A DNA stretch of 64,000 nucleotides, taken from NCBI RefSeq assembly GCF_008974265.1, contig NZ_BKZW01000002.1, positions 1,178,001-1,242,000 on the forward strand. The letters are read 5' to 3'. This document shows positions 16,052-24,915 of this stretch, piece after piece (within the stretch, counting starts at the first letter, position 1; every line of letters starts with the position of its first letter). The notes beneath the pieces were generated by a model. The model was not told where the DNA came from and did no database searches. It worked only from the letters and a program-made list of their open reading frames with translations. This stretch comes from Dictyobacter vulcani (GTDB lineage Bacteria; Chloroflexota; Ktedonobacteria; Ktedonobacterales; Ktedonobacteraceae). Both the position numbers and the translations under genes were made by a program.

Positions 16052-17013
16052 ATGAAAATTGATCTTATTTGTTGTTTCAGTGATAAAGATGTGCAATCGG
16101 CTTTACAGAACTTTGTTGAACTTTATGAAACTATTTTTCCCGCTCAGATAGCGGCTATTATGTGGAAGGAAGTTATGCTGATGAGACGGCGGTCCAGACC
16201 AGCGATGTGGATATCGTGGTCATTTTTAAGGATCAATATGCGTCGCCGTCTGTGTGCGAACAGGCTGAGCTTCTCTGGCAACGGCTCTCGCTGCCTGCAA
16301 ACATTGACTTTGATCTAACGATTATCGCCGAGGAGAGCTTACGCGCAGGTGTATTGCCGTATCTGAAGTTGGCCAGTCGCTTGATCTATGGTGAGGATGT
16401 CTGCCAGCGCTATCCGCTGCTGTCCCTGGCAGAGTGGACCTCTGATCGCATGCATGCCGCGTACTGGCTCTGCCTAAATGTCTATCAGCGACCGCTACCA
16501 TTTCAACTGCCACTGGATTTTCCGGATCCAACAGATGCATTTTTTGGCTATACCAGGCGCGCAATTACACTATCTGATGGGACTGAAGTGCCCTGTACAC
16601 GCAATATTATCCGCACAACTGGCTGGGCAGCTACTGGTTTGCTGGCACTCCAGGCGGGCCAGTATGTGGCTCGTAAGCGGGATTGCCATCGTTTGTATCG
16701 CCAGTATATTGGGGATGAATGGTCTGCACTATTAGAAGAGATCTATGTGTATTGTCGTGGCGAGTGGCAGTATTTACTACCTGATGATCCTGGAGCGCGT
16801 GCACGCTTGCACTCTATCTGTGAACGTATGCTGCAATTTGAGCGTCATTTTCTTATACAGTATCGAGTATATCTACTGGCGCAATTGCAGCAAGCAGAAG
16901 GCAAGCTGCTTGAACACACACTCTGGGTACAAGAACAGGTCCCCTGGAATGATGTGGAGATCCAGGATGCTGTACAGACAGCCAGACAAAGACAACAAAC
17001 TTCCTGTCATTGA
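16052..17013 (+). CDS. Nucleotidyltransferase-domain protein, aminoglycoside adenylyltransferase-like (frameshifted)
   Basis: Two frames form one gene. The first 36 codons (16052-16160, ending ...IFPAQIAAI) join to the frame starting at 16162 once one T is added to TT at 16158-16159, restoring AAIYVEGSYADETAVQTSDVDIVV. That is the complete nucleotidyltransferase motif GS-x9-SDVD with both metal-binding Asp. The C-terminal 200 residues are helical. About 320 residues. It should move AMP or another nucleotide to a small molecule; whether it gives drug resistance cannot be told. Confidence 0.75.
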
Positions 17014-17161
17014 ATGGTGTGTATTTGAACACGAGCAGTGTCGGTTCCGCAACGTATCCCAAAAGATGTGTCAAAATGTCCACCTCCCTATAGTTTAAAT
17101 AACAGGTTTTAACTCCTGATAAGGCTTTGTGACCAGATTCAGACAGGTGGAGCGTGGCAAC

Positions 17162-17172
17162 TGTGTTATACT
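17162..17172 (+). promoter_or_regulatory. Putative extended -10 promoter of the ilvD unit
   Basis: TGTGTTATACT, identical to the elements at 5477 and 19157. It lies 117 bases before the leader peptide start and about 200 before ilvD. Confidence 0.45.
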
Positions 17173-17288
17173 TGAGTCCTATTGGGATCTTTTTGAGGAC
17201 CGTGTAGTAAAATGAAAAGAAGCATAGCGAATTCCATCAGCGAGGATGCGAGTATTTTTGCTTAAGAAAAGACGCCCATAGGGGAGTT

Positions 17289-17363
17289 ATGACACGTTCA
17301 GGTTTGCTTCTTCAGAGCATTCAATTCAACTGTCAGGTGGGAATGAATCCCTGCCTGCTGTAA
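17289..17363 (+). CDS. Leader peptide upstream of ilvD
   Basis: 24 codons, MTRSGLLLQSIQFNCQVGMN followed by PCLL, starting 2 bases after GGGGAG and ending with TAA directly at the GGAGG of ilvD. It has five Leu, one Ile and one Val codon, the end products of the pathway. CAGG/CCTG with GGGA/TCCC (17334-17358) can form a hairpin inside it. Both features fit translation-dependent control of ilvD by branched-chain amino acid supply. This is an inference. Confidence 0.5.
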   Translation: MTRSGLLLQSIQFNCQVGMNPCLL

Positions 17364-17372
17364 GGAGGCGCC

Positions 17373-18542
17373 ATGCGTTCAGATCAGATTAAGCTCGGCT
17401 TCGAGCGCGCTCCTCACCGTGGTTTGCTGCGTGCAACCGGTGTCGTAGGTGAGAATGATTTTAAAAAGCCATTTATCGCGGTCTGCAATTCTTACATTGA
17501 TATTGTGCCTGGTCATGTGCATTTGCAGGCTTTTGGCAAGCTGGTGAAGGATGCTATTCGAGCCGCGGGCGGCGTGCCGTTTGAGTTTAATACCATTGGT
17601 GTCGATGATGGCATTGCTATGGGCCATATCGGTATGAAGTATTCTCTGCCCAGCCGTGAATTGATTGCTGACTGTGTTGAGACGGTGATTGAGGCGCACC
17701 GCTTTGATGGAATGGTGTGTATTCCTAACTGCGATAAGATTGTGCCGGGGATGCTGATGGCGGCGATGCGTCTGGATGTGCCGACTATTTTTGTGAGTGG
17801 TGGTCCCATGGCGGCTGGTAAACTGGCGGATGGTCGTAGCGTTGATCTGATCAGTATTTTCGAGGGTGTAGGCGCGTACCAGGCTGGCACAATTAATGAT
17901 GAGCAGTTGCTGGAACTGGAACAGCAGAGCTGTCCTTCCTGCGGTTCGTGTTCGGGTATGTTTACGGCGAACTCGATGAACTGTTTGATGGAGGCGATGG
18001 GTCTGGCGCTCCCAGGCAACGGGTCGCGGCTGGCTACCTCTGAAGCGCGGCGTGAGCTGGCGCGTGCCGCTGGTCGGCAGATTCTTGAGCTGGTGCAGGC
18101 CAATCTCACCCCTCGCCAGATCGTGAATGAAGAGACCATCGACAACGCGTTTGCCCTGGATATGGCCATGGGCGGCTCAACCAATACCGTCCTGCATACG
18201 CTGGCGCTGGCCCGTGAGGCCGGTGTTGAGTATTCGCTGGAGCGCATCAATCAGGTAGCGGCCCGTACACCCCATCTCTGTAAGGTCAGTCCGGCTGGTA
18301 AGTGGCACATGGAGGATGTTGATCGCGCTGGCGGCATCGGGGCTATCCTTAAAGAGCTTTCGCGCAAAGAAGGAATCCTCAATCTGGATCGACCGACCGT
18401 GACGCTGCGCACTCTGGGTGAAAATATTGCTGAAGCCGAGGTTGAGGATCGTGAAGTGATTCACGCTATTGATGATCCTTATAGTGAGCAGGGTGGTCTG
18501 GCCATACTCTTTGGTAATCTGGCCCCGAAGGTGCGGTGGTGA
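17373..18542 (+). CDS. ilvD: Dihydroxy-acid dehydratase, N-terminal part (frameshifted)
   Basis: IlvD dehydrates 2,3-dihydroxy-isovalerate and -methylvalerate in valine, isoleucine and leucine synthesis, using an Fe-S cluster. Visible here are the cluster and Mg regions CDKIVPGM, SGGPM, CPSCGSCSGMFTANSMNCL, GLALPGNGS and DMAMGGSTNT. The ATG at 17373 follows GGAGGCGCC. The frame breaks at 18527, where one extra G restores NLAPEGAVVKIAAVAP and leads into the next entry; the joined product is about 560 residues, the normal length. Almost certainly a sequencing artefact. Confidence 0.92.
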   Translation: MRSDQIKLGFERAPHRGLLRATGVVGENDFKKPFIAVCNSYIDIVPGHVHLQAFGKLVKDAIRAAGGVPFEFNTIGVDDGIAMGHIGMKYSLPSRELIADCVETVIEAHRFDGMVCIPNCDKIVPGMLMAAMRLDVPTIFVSGGPMAAGKLADGRSVDLISIFEGVGAYQAGTINDEQLLELEQQSCPSCGSCSGMFTANSMNCLMEAMGLALPGNGSRLATSEARRELARAAGRQILELVQANLTPRQIVNEETIDNAFALDMAMGGSTNTVLHTLALAREAGVEYSLERINQVAARTPHLCKVSPAGKWHMEDVDRAGGIGAILKELSRKEGILNLDRPTVTLRTLGENIAEAEVEDREVIHAIDDPYSEQGGLAILFGNLAPKVRW

Positions 18543-19051
18543 AAATAGCGGCCGTCGCACCTGCGATGCTCAAGCACACGGGCCCGGCGCGCATCTATAA
18601 CTCGCAAGAGGAAGCCTGTGCCGGCATCCTTAATGGGCAGGTCAAAGAAGGGGATGTCGTCGTGATCCGTTATGAGGGTCCTCGTGGGGGGCCGGGTATG
18701 CAAGAGATGCTGGCGCCGACCGCCAATATTATGGGTATGGGCCTGGGAGAAAAAGTCGCGCTGATCACCGATGGCCGCTTCTCTGGTGGTACGCGTGGAG
18801 CCTGTATTGGCCACGTTTCTCCTGAAGCCGCCGCTGATGGACCAATTGCGGCCCTGCTAGATGGTGACATGATCCATCTGGATCTGCAGGAGCGGCGCCT
18901 GGATGTGCAACTGACACCCGAGCAGATCACCGAGCGCTTGAGTCAGGTCACGCACGTCAAAGGACGCGTCAAAAGTTCCTGGCTACGTCGCTACGCATCG
19001 ATGGTCACCTCCGCCCACACTGGAGCGGTCCTGGCGGTACCAGAAATCTAA
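18536..19051 (+). CDS. ilvD: Dihydroxy-acid dehydratase, C-terminal part (frameshifted)
   Basis: Continuation of ilvD: VVIRYEGPRGGPGMQEML, ALITDGRFSGGTRGACIGHV and SPEAAADGPIA are the conserved C-terminal blocks, with the swivelling beta-barrel domain. The first residues overlap the out-of-frame end of the N-terminal part. Confidence 0.9.
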   Translation: MVKIAAVAPAMLKHTGPARIYNSQEEACAGILNGQVKEGDVVVIRYEGPRGGPGMQEMLAPTANIMGMGLGEKVALITDGRFSGGTRGACIGHVSPEAAADGPIAALLDGDMIHLDLQERRLDVQLTPEQITERLSQVTHVKGRVKSSWLRRYASMVTSAHTGAVLAVPEI

Positions 19052-19076
19052 TATACTTAGTAGCTATCCAATCCGT

Positions 19077-19103
19077 GAAGCGTTCCTGATGCAGGGACGC
19101 TTC
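19077..19103 (+). terminator. Terminator of ilvD
   Basis: GAAGCGTTCC and GGGACGCTTC form a 10-bp stem with one G-T pair and a 7-base loop, 25 bases after the stop, followed by TTTGCTG. Confidence 0.6.
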
Positions 19104-19156
19104 TTTGCTGTGTATTGTGTATAAATGGACTATAGCGGTGCAAAGAAATACAGACA

Positions 19157-19167
19157 TGTGTTATACT
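19157..19167 (+). promoter_or_regulatory. Putative extended -10 promoter (TGTGTTATACT)
   Basis: Third exact copy of TGTGTTATACT, 74 bases before the membrane protein at 19241. Confidence 0.45.
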
Positions 19168-19240
19168 CAAGCTATATTTCTCTTCTCGTTTCCTTTCATC
19201 TCACACGTAATGGATAACAGCATTTCTGAAAGGGACCTTT

Positions 19241-19819
19241 ATGCAACAATCGTATTATCGATCTGCTCGCGTACACCGCAGAAGTAATATTGCTTTAATC
19301 AGCGGACTCACGCTGGCGATGATTGCCGGGCTTATCATCTTTGGTATTGGCTTCTGGACCGATTTTCATAACTTTCCAGCCACCAATATGCTTCCAGGTC
19401 TGGCCTTCCTCTTTGCCATCTTTGGCACCCCTTTTCTGGCTGGACTGCTTGGGACGCTTGGATCGGGACGTGTCGATACAGGCTCGGGAGCGGGTGGTTG
19501 GACTGGTTTTATTATTGGTCTCTTTCTGAGCGTCTATATCTATATCTTCTCGTTATTCAATCCGCCGATCACTGTTTCCCCGCAGATACTACAGCAGATT
19601 CATGATCAATTGGCGCAACATGGTATCTTGATCTCACTTCAATCTGTCCAGATCAATATTGGTTCCCAGTTGCCCATCACGACTATTCTCCTGGTTGCTG
19701 CTGTCCTGATCGTTATCTGGATTGGCCTTGGCACGCTGATTGGCACGCTTGGGGCGTTGATTGGAAAAATCTTCTCACCACGGCCAAAGGATGATATACG
19801 ACCCGGGGTGAGAAGATAA
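19241..19819 (+). CDS. Membrane protein of unknown function
   Basis: 192 residues, ATG after AAAGGGACCTTT. Four hydrophobic segments: near 18-38 (LISGLTLAMIAGLIIFGIGF), 52-72 (LPGLAFLFAIFGTPFLAGLL), 85-105 (WTGFIIGLFLSVYIYIFSLF) and 145-175 (ITTILLVAAVLIVIWIGLGT). A polar extracytoplasmic loop separates the last two. Family not recognised. Confidence 0.65.
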   Translation: MQQSYYRSARVHRRSNIALISGLTLAMIAGLIIFGIGFWTDFHNFPATNMLPGLAFLFAIFGTPFLAGLLGTLGSGRVDTGSGAGGWTGFIIGLFLSVYIYIFSLFNPPITVSPQILQQIHDQLAQHGILISLQSVQINIGSQLPITTILLVAAVLIVIWIGLGTLIGTLGALIGKIFSPRPKDDIRPGVRR

Positions 19820-19834
19820 GGTTCTTGAAATTGC

Positions 19835-20368
19835 TTAAGGGAGAACGACCACAGTCATACCATCGGGATCCTGGATGGTGGTGGGTTCCATCCCTGGTCG
19901 CCTGATTTCATAGAAATCGATGCCGTACATATCGGGTTCGACCGGTTTGACGTTGCGGCCAGCCCACAGGTTGGTGCCTAGATGGTGATGGTAGCCATCC
20001 CAGGACAGGAAGTAGGCCTGTTGTTCAATGCCAATCATGCGTTGCAGGCCAAAGGTGCGCTGATAAAAATCATAGGTGCGGTCAAGATCGCCAACATTGA
20101 GATGCATATGACCGAGACGCAGGCCGTTGGAGAAGCCGGTAAAGTCATGGGACTGCTTCAGCAATTGAGGCGCATCGAGGGGCACTGTATCCATCGCGAC
20201 AACACCATCGCGGATTGGCCACTCTTCGCGTGGACGATCCACATAAACTTCGATCCCGTTGCCTTCTGGATCGGTCAGATAGAGTGCCTGGCTGACCAGA
20301 TGGTCTGAGGCACCTCCCAGCGGGACGTTATGGTTGCGTTCCAGCACGTACTGTAAAAAGGATCCCAA
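19835..20368 (-). CDS. VOC-family ring-cleavage dioxygenase (CatE-like), C-terminal part (frameshifted)
   Basis: Second glyoxalase/bleomycin-type module: LGHMHLNVGDLDRTYDFYQR with a metal-ligand His, then YHHHLGTNLW and the downstream Glu in GIDFYEIRRPG, and the end of the first module (LYLTDPEGNGIEVYVDRPRE). Together these look like catechol-2,3-dioxygenase of the CatE/YfiE type, a non-haem iron enzyme. One base is missing near 20372-20376, where LGSFLQYVLERNHN should follow the upstream part. Confidence 0.8.
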   Translation of the reverse strand: MGSFLQYVLERNHNVPLGGASDHLVSQALYLTDPEGNGIEVYVDRPREEWPIRDGVVAMDTVPLDAPQLLKQSHDFTGFSNGLRLGHMHLNVGDLDRTYDFYQRTFGLQRMIGIEQQAYFLSWDGYHHHLGTNLWAGRNVKPVEPDMYGIDFYEIRRPGMEPTTIQDPDGMTVVVLP

Positions 20369-20652
20369 CTCGGCTCATCCGGAACCAGCAGGGCGAAGTG
20401 GAACAGGCCAGCAGTATGGCGTGGCCGTGGCCGTCCACCTGGTAGGGTACGTAGTTGTAGTAGTTCGTTTGTGCCAGCCCCAAGGCCAACGCTGCCATTG
20501 CCATCCACGTCGCGCTCATCGCGTACGACTGTTAGTCCTAAACGCTGATAATAATCAAGGCTACGCTGCATATTCTGGACGCGCAGGCCCACCCGGCGCA
20601 ATGGCCAGTTCTTCACGGTTTCCTGCTGCTCTGTATGTGGATCTATTGCCAT
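20275..20652 (-). CDS. VOC-family ring-cleavage dioxygenase, N-terminal part (frameshifted)
   Basis: Start of the same gene: LRRVGLRVQNMQRSLDYYQR, ELLQLRTLPGG and TAGLFHFALLVPDEP form the first VOC module. After VPDEP the frame is wrong. Joined, the protein is about 270 residues, as in CatE. Confidence 0.75.
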   Translation of the reverse strand: MAIDPHTEQQETVKNWPLRRVGLRVQNMQRSLDYYQRLGLTVVRDERDVDGNGSVGLGAGTNELLQLRTLPGGRPRPRHTAGLFHFALLVPDEPSWDPFYSTCWNATITSRWEVPQTIWSARHSI

Positions 20653-20780
20653 GAGTTGGAATCTCCAGGTCTATTATTGTTTGCTTACTTACTTATTGTC
20701 AGTTCGTGACAATAGTATAGCACATACTGCCGGAAATAGATACCGCTAATACCTCTGAGCAGAGCTTTCCTTCTTTAATT

Positions 20781-20834
20781 AACAGAGAGATAGCCGGACT
20801 GAATGCTACTTTCCGGTCCGACCATCTCTCTGTT
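20781..20834. terminator. Terminator-like hairpin
   Basis: AACAGAGAGAT (20781-20791) and ATCTCTCTGTT (20824-20834) form a perfect 11-bp stem, extended by CCGGAC/GTCCG inside. It lies 18 bases beyond the stop of the lipoprotein at 20852. Confidence 0.55.
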
Positions 20835-20851
20835 GAAAGCTTTTGAAAGCT

Positions 20852-21277
20852 TTATTGGGGGTCGTAACAAGTTGTTGCGTATGTTGTTTCTGGCTGTTGG
20901 AATCCCTGGGGGAGTTGTAATTGAACGGTTAGTGGGCCGTCTGGCATCGCATAATGGTTGGATTTGCCAGTTGGAACATTGATGGTTACGAGCCTCTCTT
21001 GTATAGAAGGGATGGCTGGAATAGCTACATGCATACTAACCGATGCCTTGCTAGCGTTTAATGATGGGAATGAGATCTGCATACTGGCGCTATGCAGGTC
21101 GGTGGTATTGCGATTTTCCATGCGCATAAATAATAGGCCAACCGCGTCTTCCCGATGACATGCAACTAAAATAAGACCCTGTTGGCCAGGATCTGAGGCC
21201 AGTTCATCACTACAGCCGCTTAATGTGGCTACCAGGAGGCAACAGCATATAAAAAAGAATGAGATTTGACGGACCAT
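20852..21277 (-). CDS. Predicted lipoprotein
   Basis: 141 residues. A signal sequence (ISFFFICCCLLVATL) ends in the lipobox LSGC, so Cys 22 should be lipid-anchored. The remainder is a small beta-rich extracytoplasmic domain without a recognised family. ATG follows TGAGGAGCAAAACA. It is probably surface exposed in a monoderm cell. Confidence 0.7.
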   Translation of the reverse strand: MVRQISFFFICCCLLVATLSGCSDELASDPGQQGLILVACHREDAVGLLFMRMENRNTTDLHSASMQISFPSLNASKASVSMHVAIPAIPSIQERLVTINVPTGKSNHYAMPDGPLTVQLQLPQGFQQPETTYATTCYDPQ

Positions 21278-21305
21278 TGTTTTGCTCCTCAGTATCTATG
21301 ATCAG

Positions 21306-21647
21306 TTAAGCAATGTGTGTGTGTTCTTGATTTTTACTCATGAACATGTTGATACGTAGTTTTCTCGCCGTTTGCCAGCTTTGTCGCTTGAATAAAAGCA
21401 ACACTGCCTGGATTAATGTGCCCCAGACGACTATGAATAAAAGTGGATCAATTAATATATACAGGCGCATGTAATCATAAGTACGGTAGCCGCCAGTTAT
21501 AGTAAGTATGATGCCATACATACAGATTATGATCAGGAGTACCATGAGTTGTACTATTGATTTTTTGCGCCTCTTTTTAAAGCAGAATAAACAGAGCCAT
21601 AAAGCAGCGCAGAATGGAAATATTACATTCACTGGATAAATAAGCAT
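21306..21647 (-). CDS. Membrane glycosyltransferase, third fragment
   Basis: C-terminal membrane segments (YPVNVIFPFCAALWLCLFCF, VLLIIICMYGIILTITGGY, IDPLLFIVVWGTLIQAVLLLF) of the gene starting at 22768. The true coding frame runs back from here through DPLYYLQQTSMLIYPVN and ESRVNSTGLFG to a missing base near 21794-21803. Confidence 0.55.
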   Translation of the reverse strand: MLIYPVNVIFPFCAALWLCLFCFKKRRKKSIVQLMVLLIIICMYGIILTITGGYRTYDYMRLYILIDPLLFIVVWGTLIQAVLLLFKRQSWQTARKLRINMFMSKNQEHTHIA

Positions 21648-22123
21648 CGATGTTTGCTGCAGGTAATATAGCGGATCACCAAATAGGCCTGTGCTATTGA
21701 CGCGTGATTCCTGATAACATGCTGTAAGCGATGGAAAGAAGAGTGGGAAAGTTTTAAGAGCGAAAGTCTTGGGTGATGTATGATAATGGACTGAGAATAT
21801 TTCCCTATTTCGGCAGCATGATTGTCAAAAAGTTTGGGATCACGCGCCATCATCACGTAAGGATCGTGCAGATGTTTCTTGAGATGACTGTCTATCTGGT
21901 GGCTGATAGCTACAGCACGTTGATCCGTAGGCTCTACATTATCCTGCATATTATATTGGAGGATTTTTCCTAGCATATTAATATTGGTAATCCAGGTTGT
22001 ACCAGAAAAGTTGTTCTGGGTAGCATTAATATAGATATATCCACCAGCTATGCTATAAAGAATTATCAATCCAGCGATTGCATGGGGGAGAAAACGGCGT
22101 AGTAACTGTTTCCAATGTGACAT
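21629..22123 (-). CDS. Membrane glycosyltransferase, middle fragment
   Basis: Directly follows the TAG at 22124-22126 in the same frame, so it may be the continuation of the upstream fragment after a nonsense change. LPHAIAGLIILYSIAGGYIY is a membrane segment; the rest is an extracytoplasmic region. Only the part above about 21800 is in the correct frame. Confidence 0.5.
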   Translation of the reverse strand: MSHWKQLLRRFLPHAIAGLIILYSIAGGYIYINATQNNFSGTTWITNINMLGKILQYNMQDNVEPTDQRAVAISHQIDSHLKKHLHDPYVMMARDPKLFDNHAAEIGKYSQSIIIHHPRLSLLKLSHSSFHRLQHVIRNHASIAQAYLVIRYITCSKHRCLFIQ

Positions 22124-22768
22124 CTAGAGGACATATGCCAGGATAAATGGTGGTAAATAGAGCCATTCAGGTCGGGTCATAAAGAGGAGTAACATCCAGC
22201 CCATGCTGAGCCAGAGCAGGCGGCGTTGAAAGGTTTTGAGGAAAAGCACGGTTGTCAATGTTAAGGAAACCAGTAACCAGAGCCCGATCCCTTCAGTCAT
22301 CAAGGGTTTAACATAAGAGAGCAGCGTGAGATTTGCACCTACGAGCAGACCCATGATGAGCGCGAGCCAGGCGCGCTTAAATACCAGAGCCGCTATTACA
22401 TAAACTTCTAGTGTTGCAACAACAAAGAGAATCGCTTGAGCAATGCTGACCGCCTCAATGTTACCCTGTCCCATTACTGCGTAGATTGCGCTAATGAAGA
22501 GAGGATAAAATGGCAGACGCCAGAAGTTGACAAGTTGGCCTGTGTTGCTAATCAGGTTGACTACATACAGGTAGCTCCATGAATCGGGCAGGACCTCAGC
22601 TCGTGGATGATTGAGATAGAAACCTGTCACAATCAGGCTACTTAGTAGCGTGAGTAGTAATGCCAGGAACACATAACGCGAGAATAGACGTTTCTGCATA
22701 AAGTATAGACTTTCCATATGAATTATAACAAAGATGCGTTTTGTGAAAAAGCATAAACCATCTTTCAT
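22124..22768 (-). CDS. Membrane glycosyltransferase (GT39/ArnT-like), N-terminal fragment
   Basis: About 214 residues with at least five membrane segments. AEVLPDSWSYLYVVNLI after TM1 holds the acidic residue typical of polyprenyl-sugar-dependent GT-C enzymes, and NFWRLPFYPLFISAIYAV corresponds to the conserved loop region. It ends at a TAG in frame with the next fragment (ILAYVL*MSHWK). Together the three fragments span 21306-22768, about 485 residues, a normal GT-C size. It would glycosylate lipids or proteins outside the membrane. The in-frame stop is not explained by a missing base, so this gene may be a true pseudogene. Confidence 0.65.
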   Translation of the reverse strand: MKDGLCFFTKRIFVIIHMESLYFMQKRLFSRYVFLALLLTLLSSLIVTGFYLNHPRAEVLPDSWSYLYVVNLISNTGQLVNFWRLPFYPLFISAIYAVMGQGNIEAVSIAQAILFVVATLEVYVIAALVFKRAWLALIMGLLVGANLTLLSYVKPLMTEGIGLWLLVSLTLTTVLFLKTFQRRLLWLSMGWMLLLFMTRPEWLYLPPFILAYVL

Positions 22769-23018
22769 TATAAAAACTAATCGATAAGGATTCTGTAAAT
22801 AAATAGGCTATGCACTTATATTGTTTTTTACAGATCGATTGATTGATTTAAATGAATTTGATGTATCTTTCCCATTTATTGGTACGATTTTCTTGCTGAG
22901 AAGTCACATGAATAAGAAATCTGGCTGTTGATATTAATCTAAGCCAGATTTCTTTGTAGTTGTATGAGTCATTTAGTCCGCATTCTCCAGTCAAATTATC
23001 AGGGTGTATTTCATTGGC

Positions 23019-23663
23019 TTAATTGCTGACAACGTGAAAGGTACCTTTTTCATTTTTCAGGAGTATTTGTGCGTTTTGAATATGTATCAGCATGTCTGGA
23101 TGATGGGTATGGTTCGGATCGACGAATTCAATGGTTACGGGAACGTTGCCTGCATCTGCACCTGATAGTTGTGTGACCTGGAAGCGTTGGACTTTTGTCT
23201 GGTCGCCGCCGGGCAGTTCAATGACTTGAATGGTGCCATTGAGATTGACGGCGATAAAATGGCTGGGGATGGTCGCTACACTTTCATGGCCCACAAAGGC
23301 GTCCGTCTGAAACGTGCGTGGATGGCCATATTGCCAGTCTTCATACAGACCGGAGGCGCGTTGGGCTAGAAACTGCCAGCAAAACACCAGTACCAGCATT
23401 ACTACCATGCCGAGTCCCAGTGAGACCAGCCAGTGCCTTTTGCGTCGTAGTTGTCCAGGCTGCTGTGCCTTATGTGTCTCTGTTATCGGGGGGGGATTGC
23501 CTTTCGTACGCCCGGGCTGTAATCTCGTTGTGCGCTCGGGTTGAGCTCCAGTTGTGCGTTTTGGTGGTAGCTGCCGTGAGGCCCGAGGAATGTGCGGCAT
23601 CTGCATTGCAGCCAGGACAGCTTTAAGTGAACGCTGTCCTGCAGGTACAAAACTTGCTGACAT
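23019..23663 (-). CDS. Single-span membrane protein with extracytoplasmic beta domain
   Basis: 214 residues from the ATG at 23663, which follows AGGAGGATGCTCA; the frame opens 7 codons earlier. A Pro/Arg/Thr-rich cytoplasmic tail (about 1-75) leads to one membrane helix (SLGLGMVVMLVLVFCWQFL), then an outer domain of about 110 residues (VATIPSHFIAVNLNGTIQVI, VTIEFVDPNHTHHPDM). Unknown family; other such proteins occur in this window (31018-32295). Confidence 0.65.
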   Translation of the reverse strand: MSASFVPAGQRSLKAVLAAMQMPHIPRASRQLPPKRTTGAQPERTTRLQPGRTKGNPPPITETHKAQQPGQLRRKRHWLVSLGLGMVVMLVLVFCWQFLAQRASGLYEDWQYGHPRTFQTDAFVGHESVATIPSHFIAVNLNGTIQVIELPGGDQTKVQRFQVTQLSGADAGNVPVTIEFVDPNHTHHPDMLIHIQNAQILLKNEKGTFHVVSN

Positions 23664-24003
23664 TGAGCATCCTCCTGAAATCAACGCTGCTTGATTGGCA
23701 ATAATGAATGTACTGTGACGTGACTAAGGAGGATTTATCCACAGCTATACTACAAAATGTCTTTACACTGAGAACAGGAGAGCGGTGAACTGTGTTTTTG
23801 CTGAAGCACACAGCATAACTGCTATATAGTCATGCATTATATCTATTGCTTGTGTTGTAAAGATAAGTATAGCAGAGAAAACATGATCTGGCTAGTATTT
23901 AGGGCAGTTGAGCGGTAATAAATTGTAAGAGTATACCTGAAGTTCACACCTCTCTGGATCAGAGGCTTCAACCACACTCTGGCACTAAAGTGCCCATGTT
24001 TCT

Positions 24004-24062
24004 TTTCTGTTGTCATGATGGATAATACGCTATTGACGTATTATCCATCATGACAACAGAAA
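24004..24062. terminator. Long hairpin after the sugar ABC operon, 26-bp perfect arms
   Basis: Arms 24004-24029 and 24037-24062 are exact reverse complements of 26 bases with a 7-base loop (CTATTGA). It lies 15 bases beyond the MalG-type permease stop. No T-run follows on the minus strand. The gap 23664-24003 holds nothing else recognisable. Confidence 0.55.
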
Positions 24063-24077
24063 GTTTTTTGCTACTTA

Positions 24078-24896
24078 TTACCCTTTGAGGCCACCACTAA
24101 TTCCTTTGACGAAGAAGCGGGAGACGAGGGTATAGAGCGCTACGGCGGGTAGGGCATAGAGCATGGCGTAGGCTGCCAGTTGTCCATAATTGACCTGGCC
24201 GTAACTACCAAAGAAGGTATAGATGTTGACCGAGGCCGGCTCCAGTTCCTGGCTTTGCAGGAGGATCAGGGGTACAAAGAAGTTGGTCCAGGCACCGAGG
24301 AAGCTCCAGACGGCGACGACGGAGATGCCAGGGGCACAGATCGGGAGCACGACGCGTATCAGCGCGGTAAAGGTTGAGGCACCATCAATCCAGGCGGCTT
24401 CCTCAAGCTCGTAGGGCACTGAATCCAGAAAGTTCTTCATGAGCCAGATGCTGAAGGGGAGTCCACTGGCGACGAAAAAGAGGATGACGCCCTGCAGGGT
24501 ATCAACCAGATTAAGGCTGACATACATAGCATAGAGCGGGGTGACCAGGGCCAGGATCGGCAAGGCACTGGCAAACAAGACGCCCAGCATCAAGGCATTC
24601 TTGAAGCGAAACTGGAAGCGCGAGAGTGGATAGGCGGCCAGTCCCGATAGGATGACGACCAGTAGCATGGTGCTGATTGCCATAATTGCACTATTAGTAA
24701 AAGGTGGAATGACGACCCCATTTGTCAGGATGGTCGTATAGTTAGCCAGGCTGGGATGATCCGGCCATTTCACTGCCAGTGTGGCTGAAGGATTGATACT
24801 TGCCAGGACTGGCCAGAGTAGCGGCACCAGGAAGAAGAGTCCCAGCACAGTCAGAAAGATATACATCAGTGTAGAAATAAGCGCTCGACGAACCAT
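24078..24896 (-). CDS. Sugar ABC transporter permease, MalG type
   Basis: 272 residues, six membrane segments. The EAA loop reads LEEAAWIDGASTFTALIRVV, the site that docks the ATPase. WPDHPSLANYTTIL and FVASGLPFSIWLMKNFLDSV are typical of the CUT1 family. It pairs with the MalF-type permease 19 bases upstream and the binding lipoprotein. No ATPase gene is in the operon, so a shared MsmK-type ATPase elsewhere is expected. Confidence 0.92.
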   Translation of the reverse strand: MVRRALISTLMYIFLTVLGLFFLVPLLWPVLASINPSATLAVKWPDHPSLANYTTILTNGVVIPPFTNSAIMAISTMLLVVILSGLAAYPLSRFQFRFKNALMLGVLFASALPILALVTPLYAMYVSLNLVDTLQGVILFFVASGLPFSIWLMKNFLDSVPYELEEAAWIDGASTFTALIRVVLPICAPGISVVAVWSFLGAWTNFFVPLILLQSQELEPASVNIYTFFGSYGQVNYGQLAAYAMLYALPAVALYTLVSRFFVKGISGGLKG

Positions 24897-24915
24897 ACTA
24901 TAACCTCACCTGTCA

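Noticed and set aside
17513..18250. 245-codon frame opposite ilvD
   Set aside because: Shadow of ilvD; Ser/Arg/Ala-rich with no domain.
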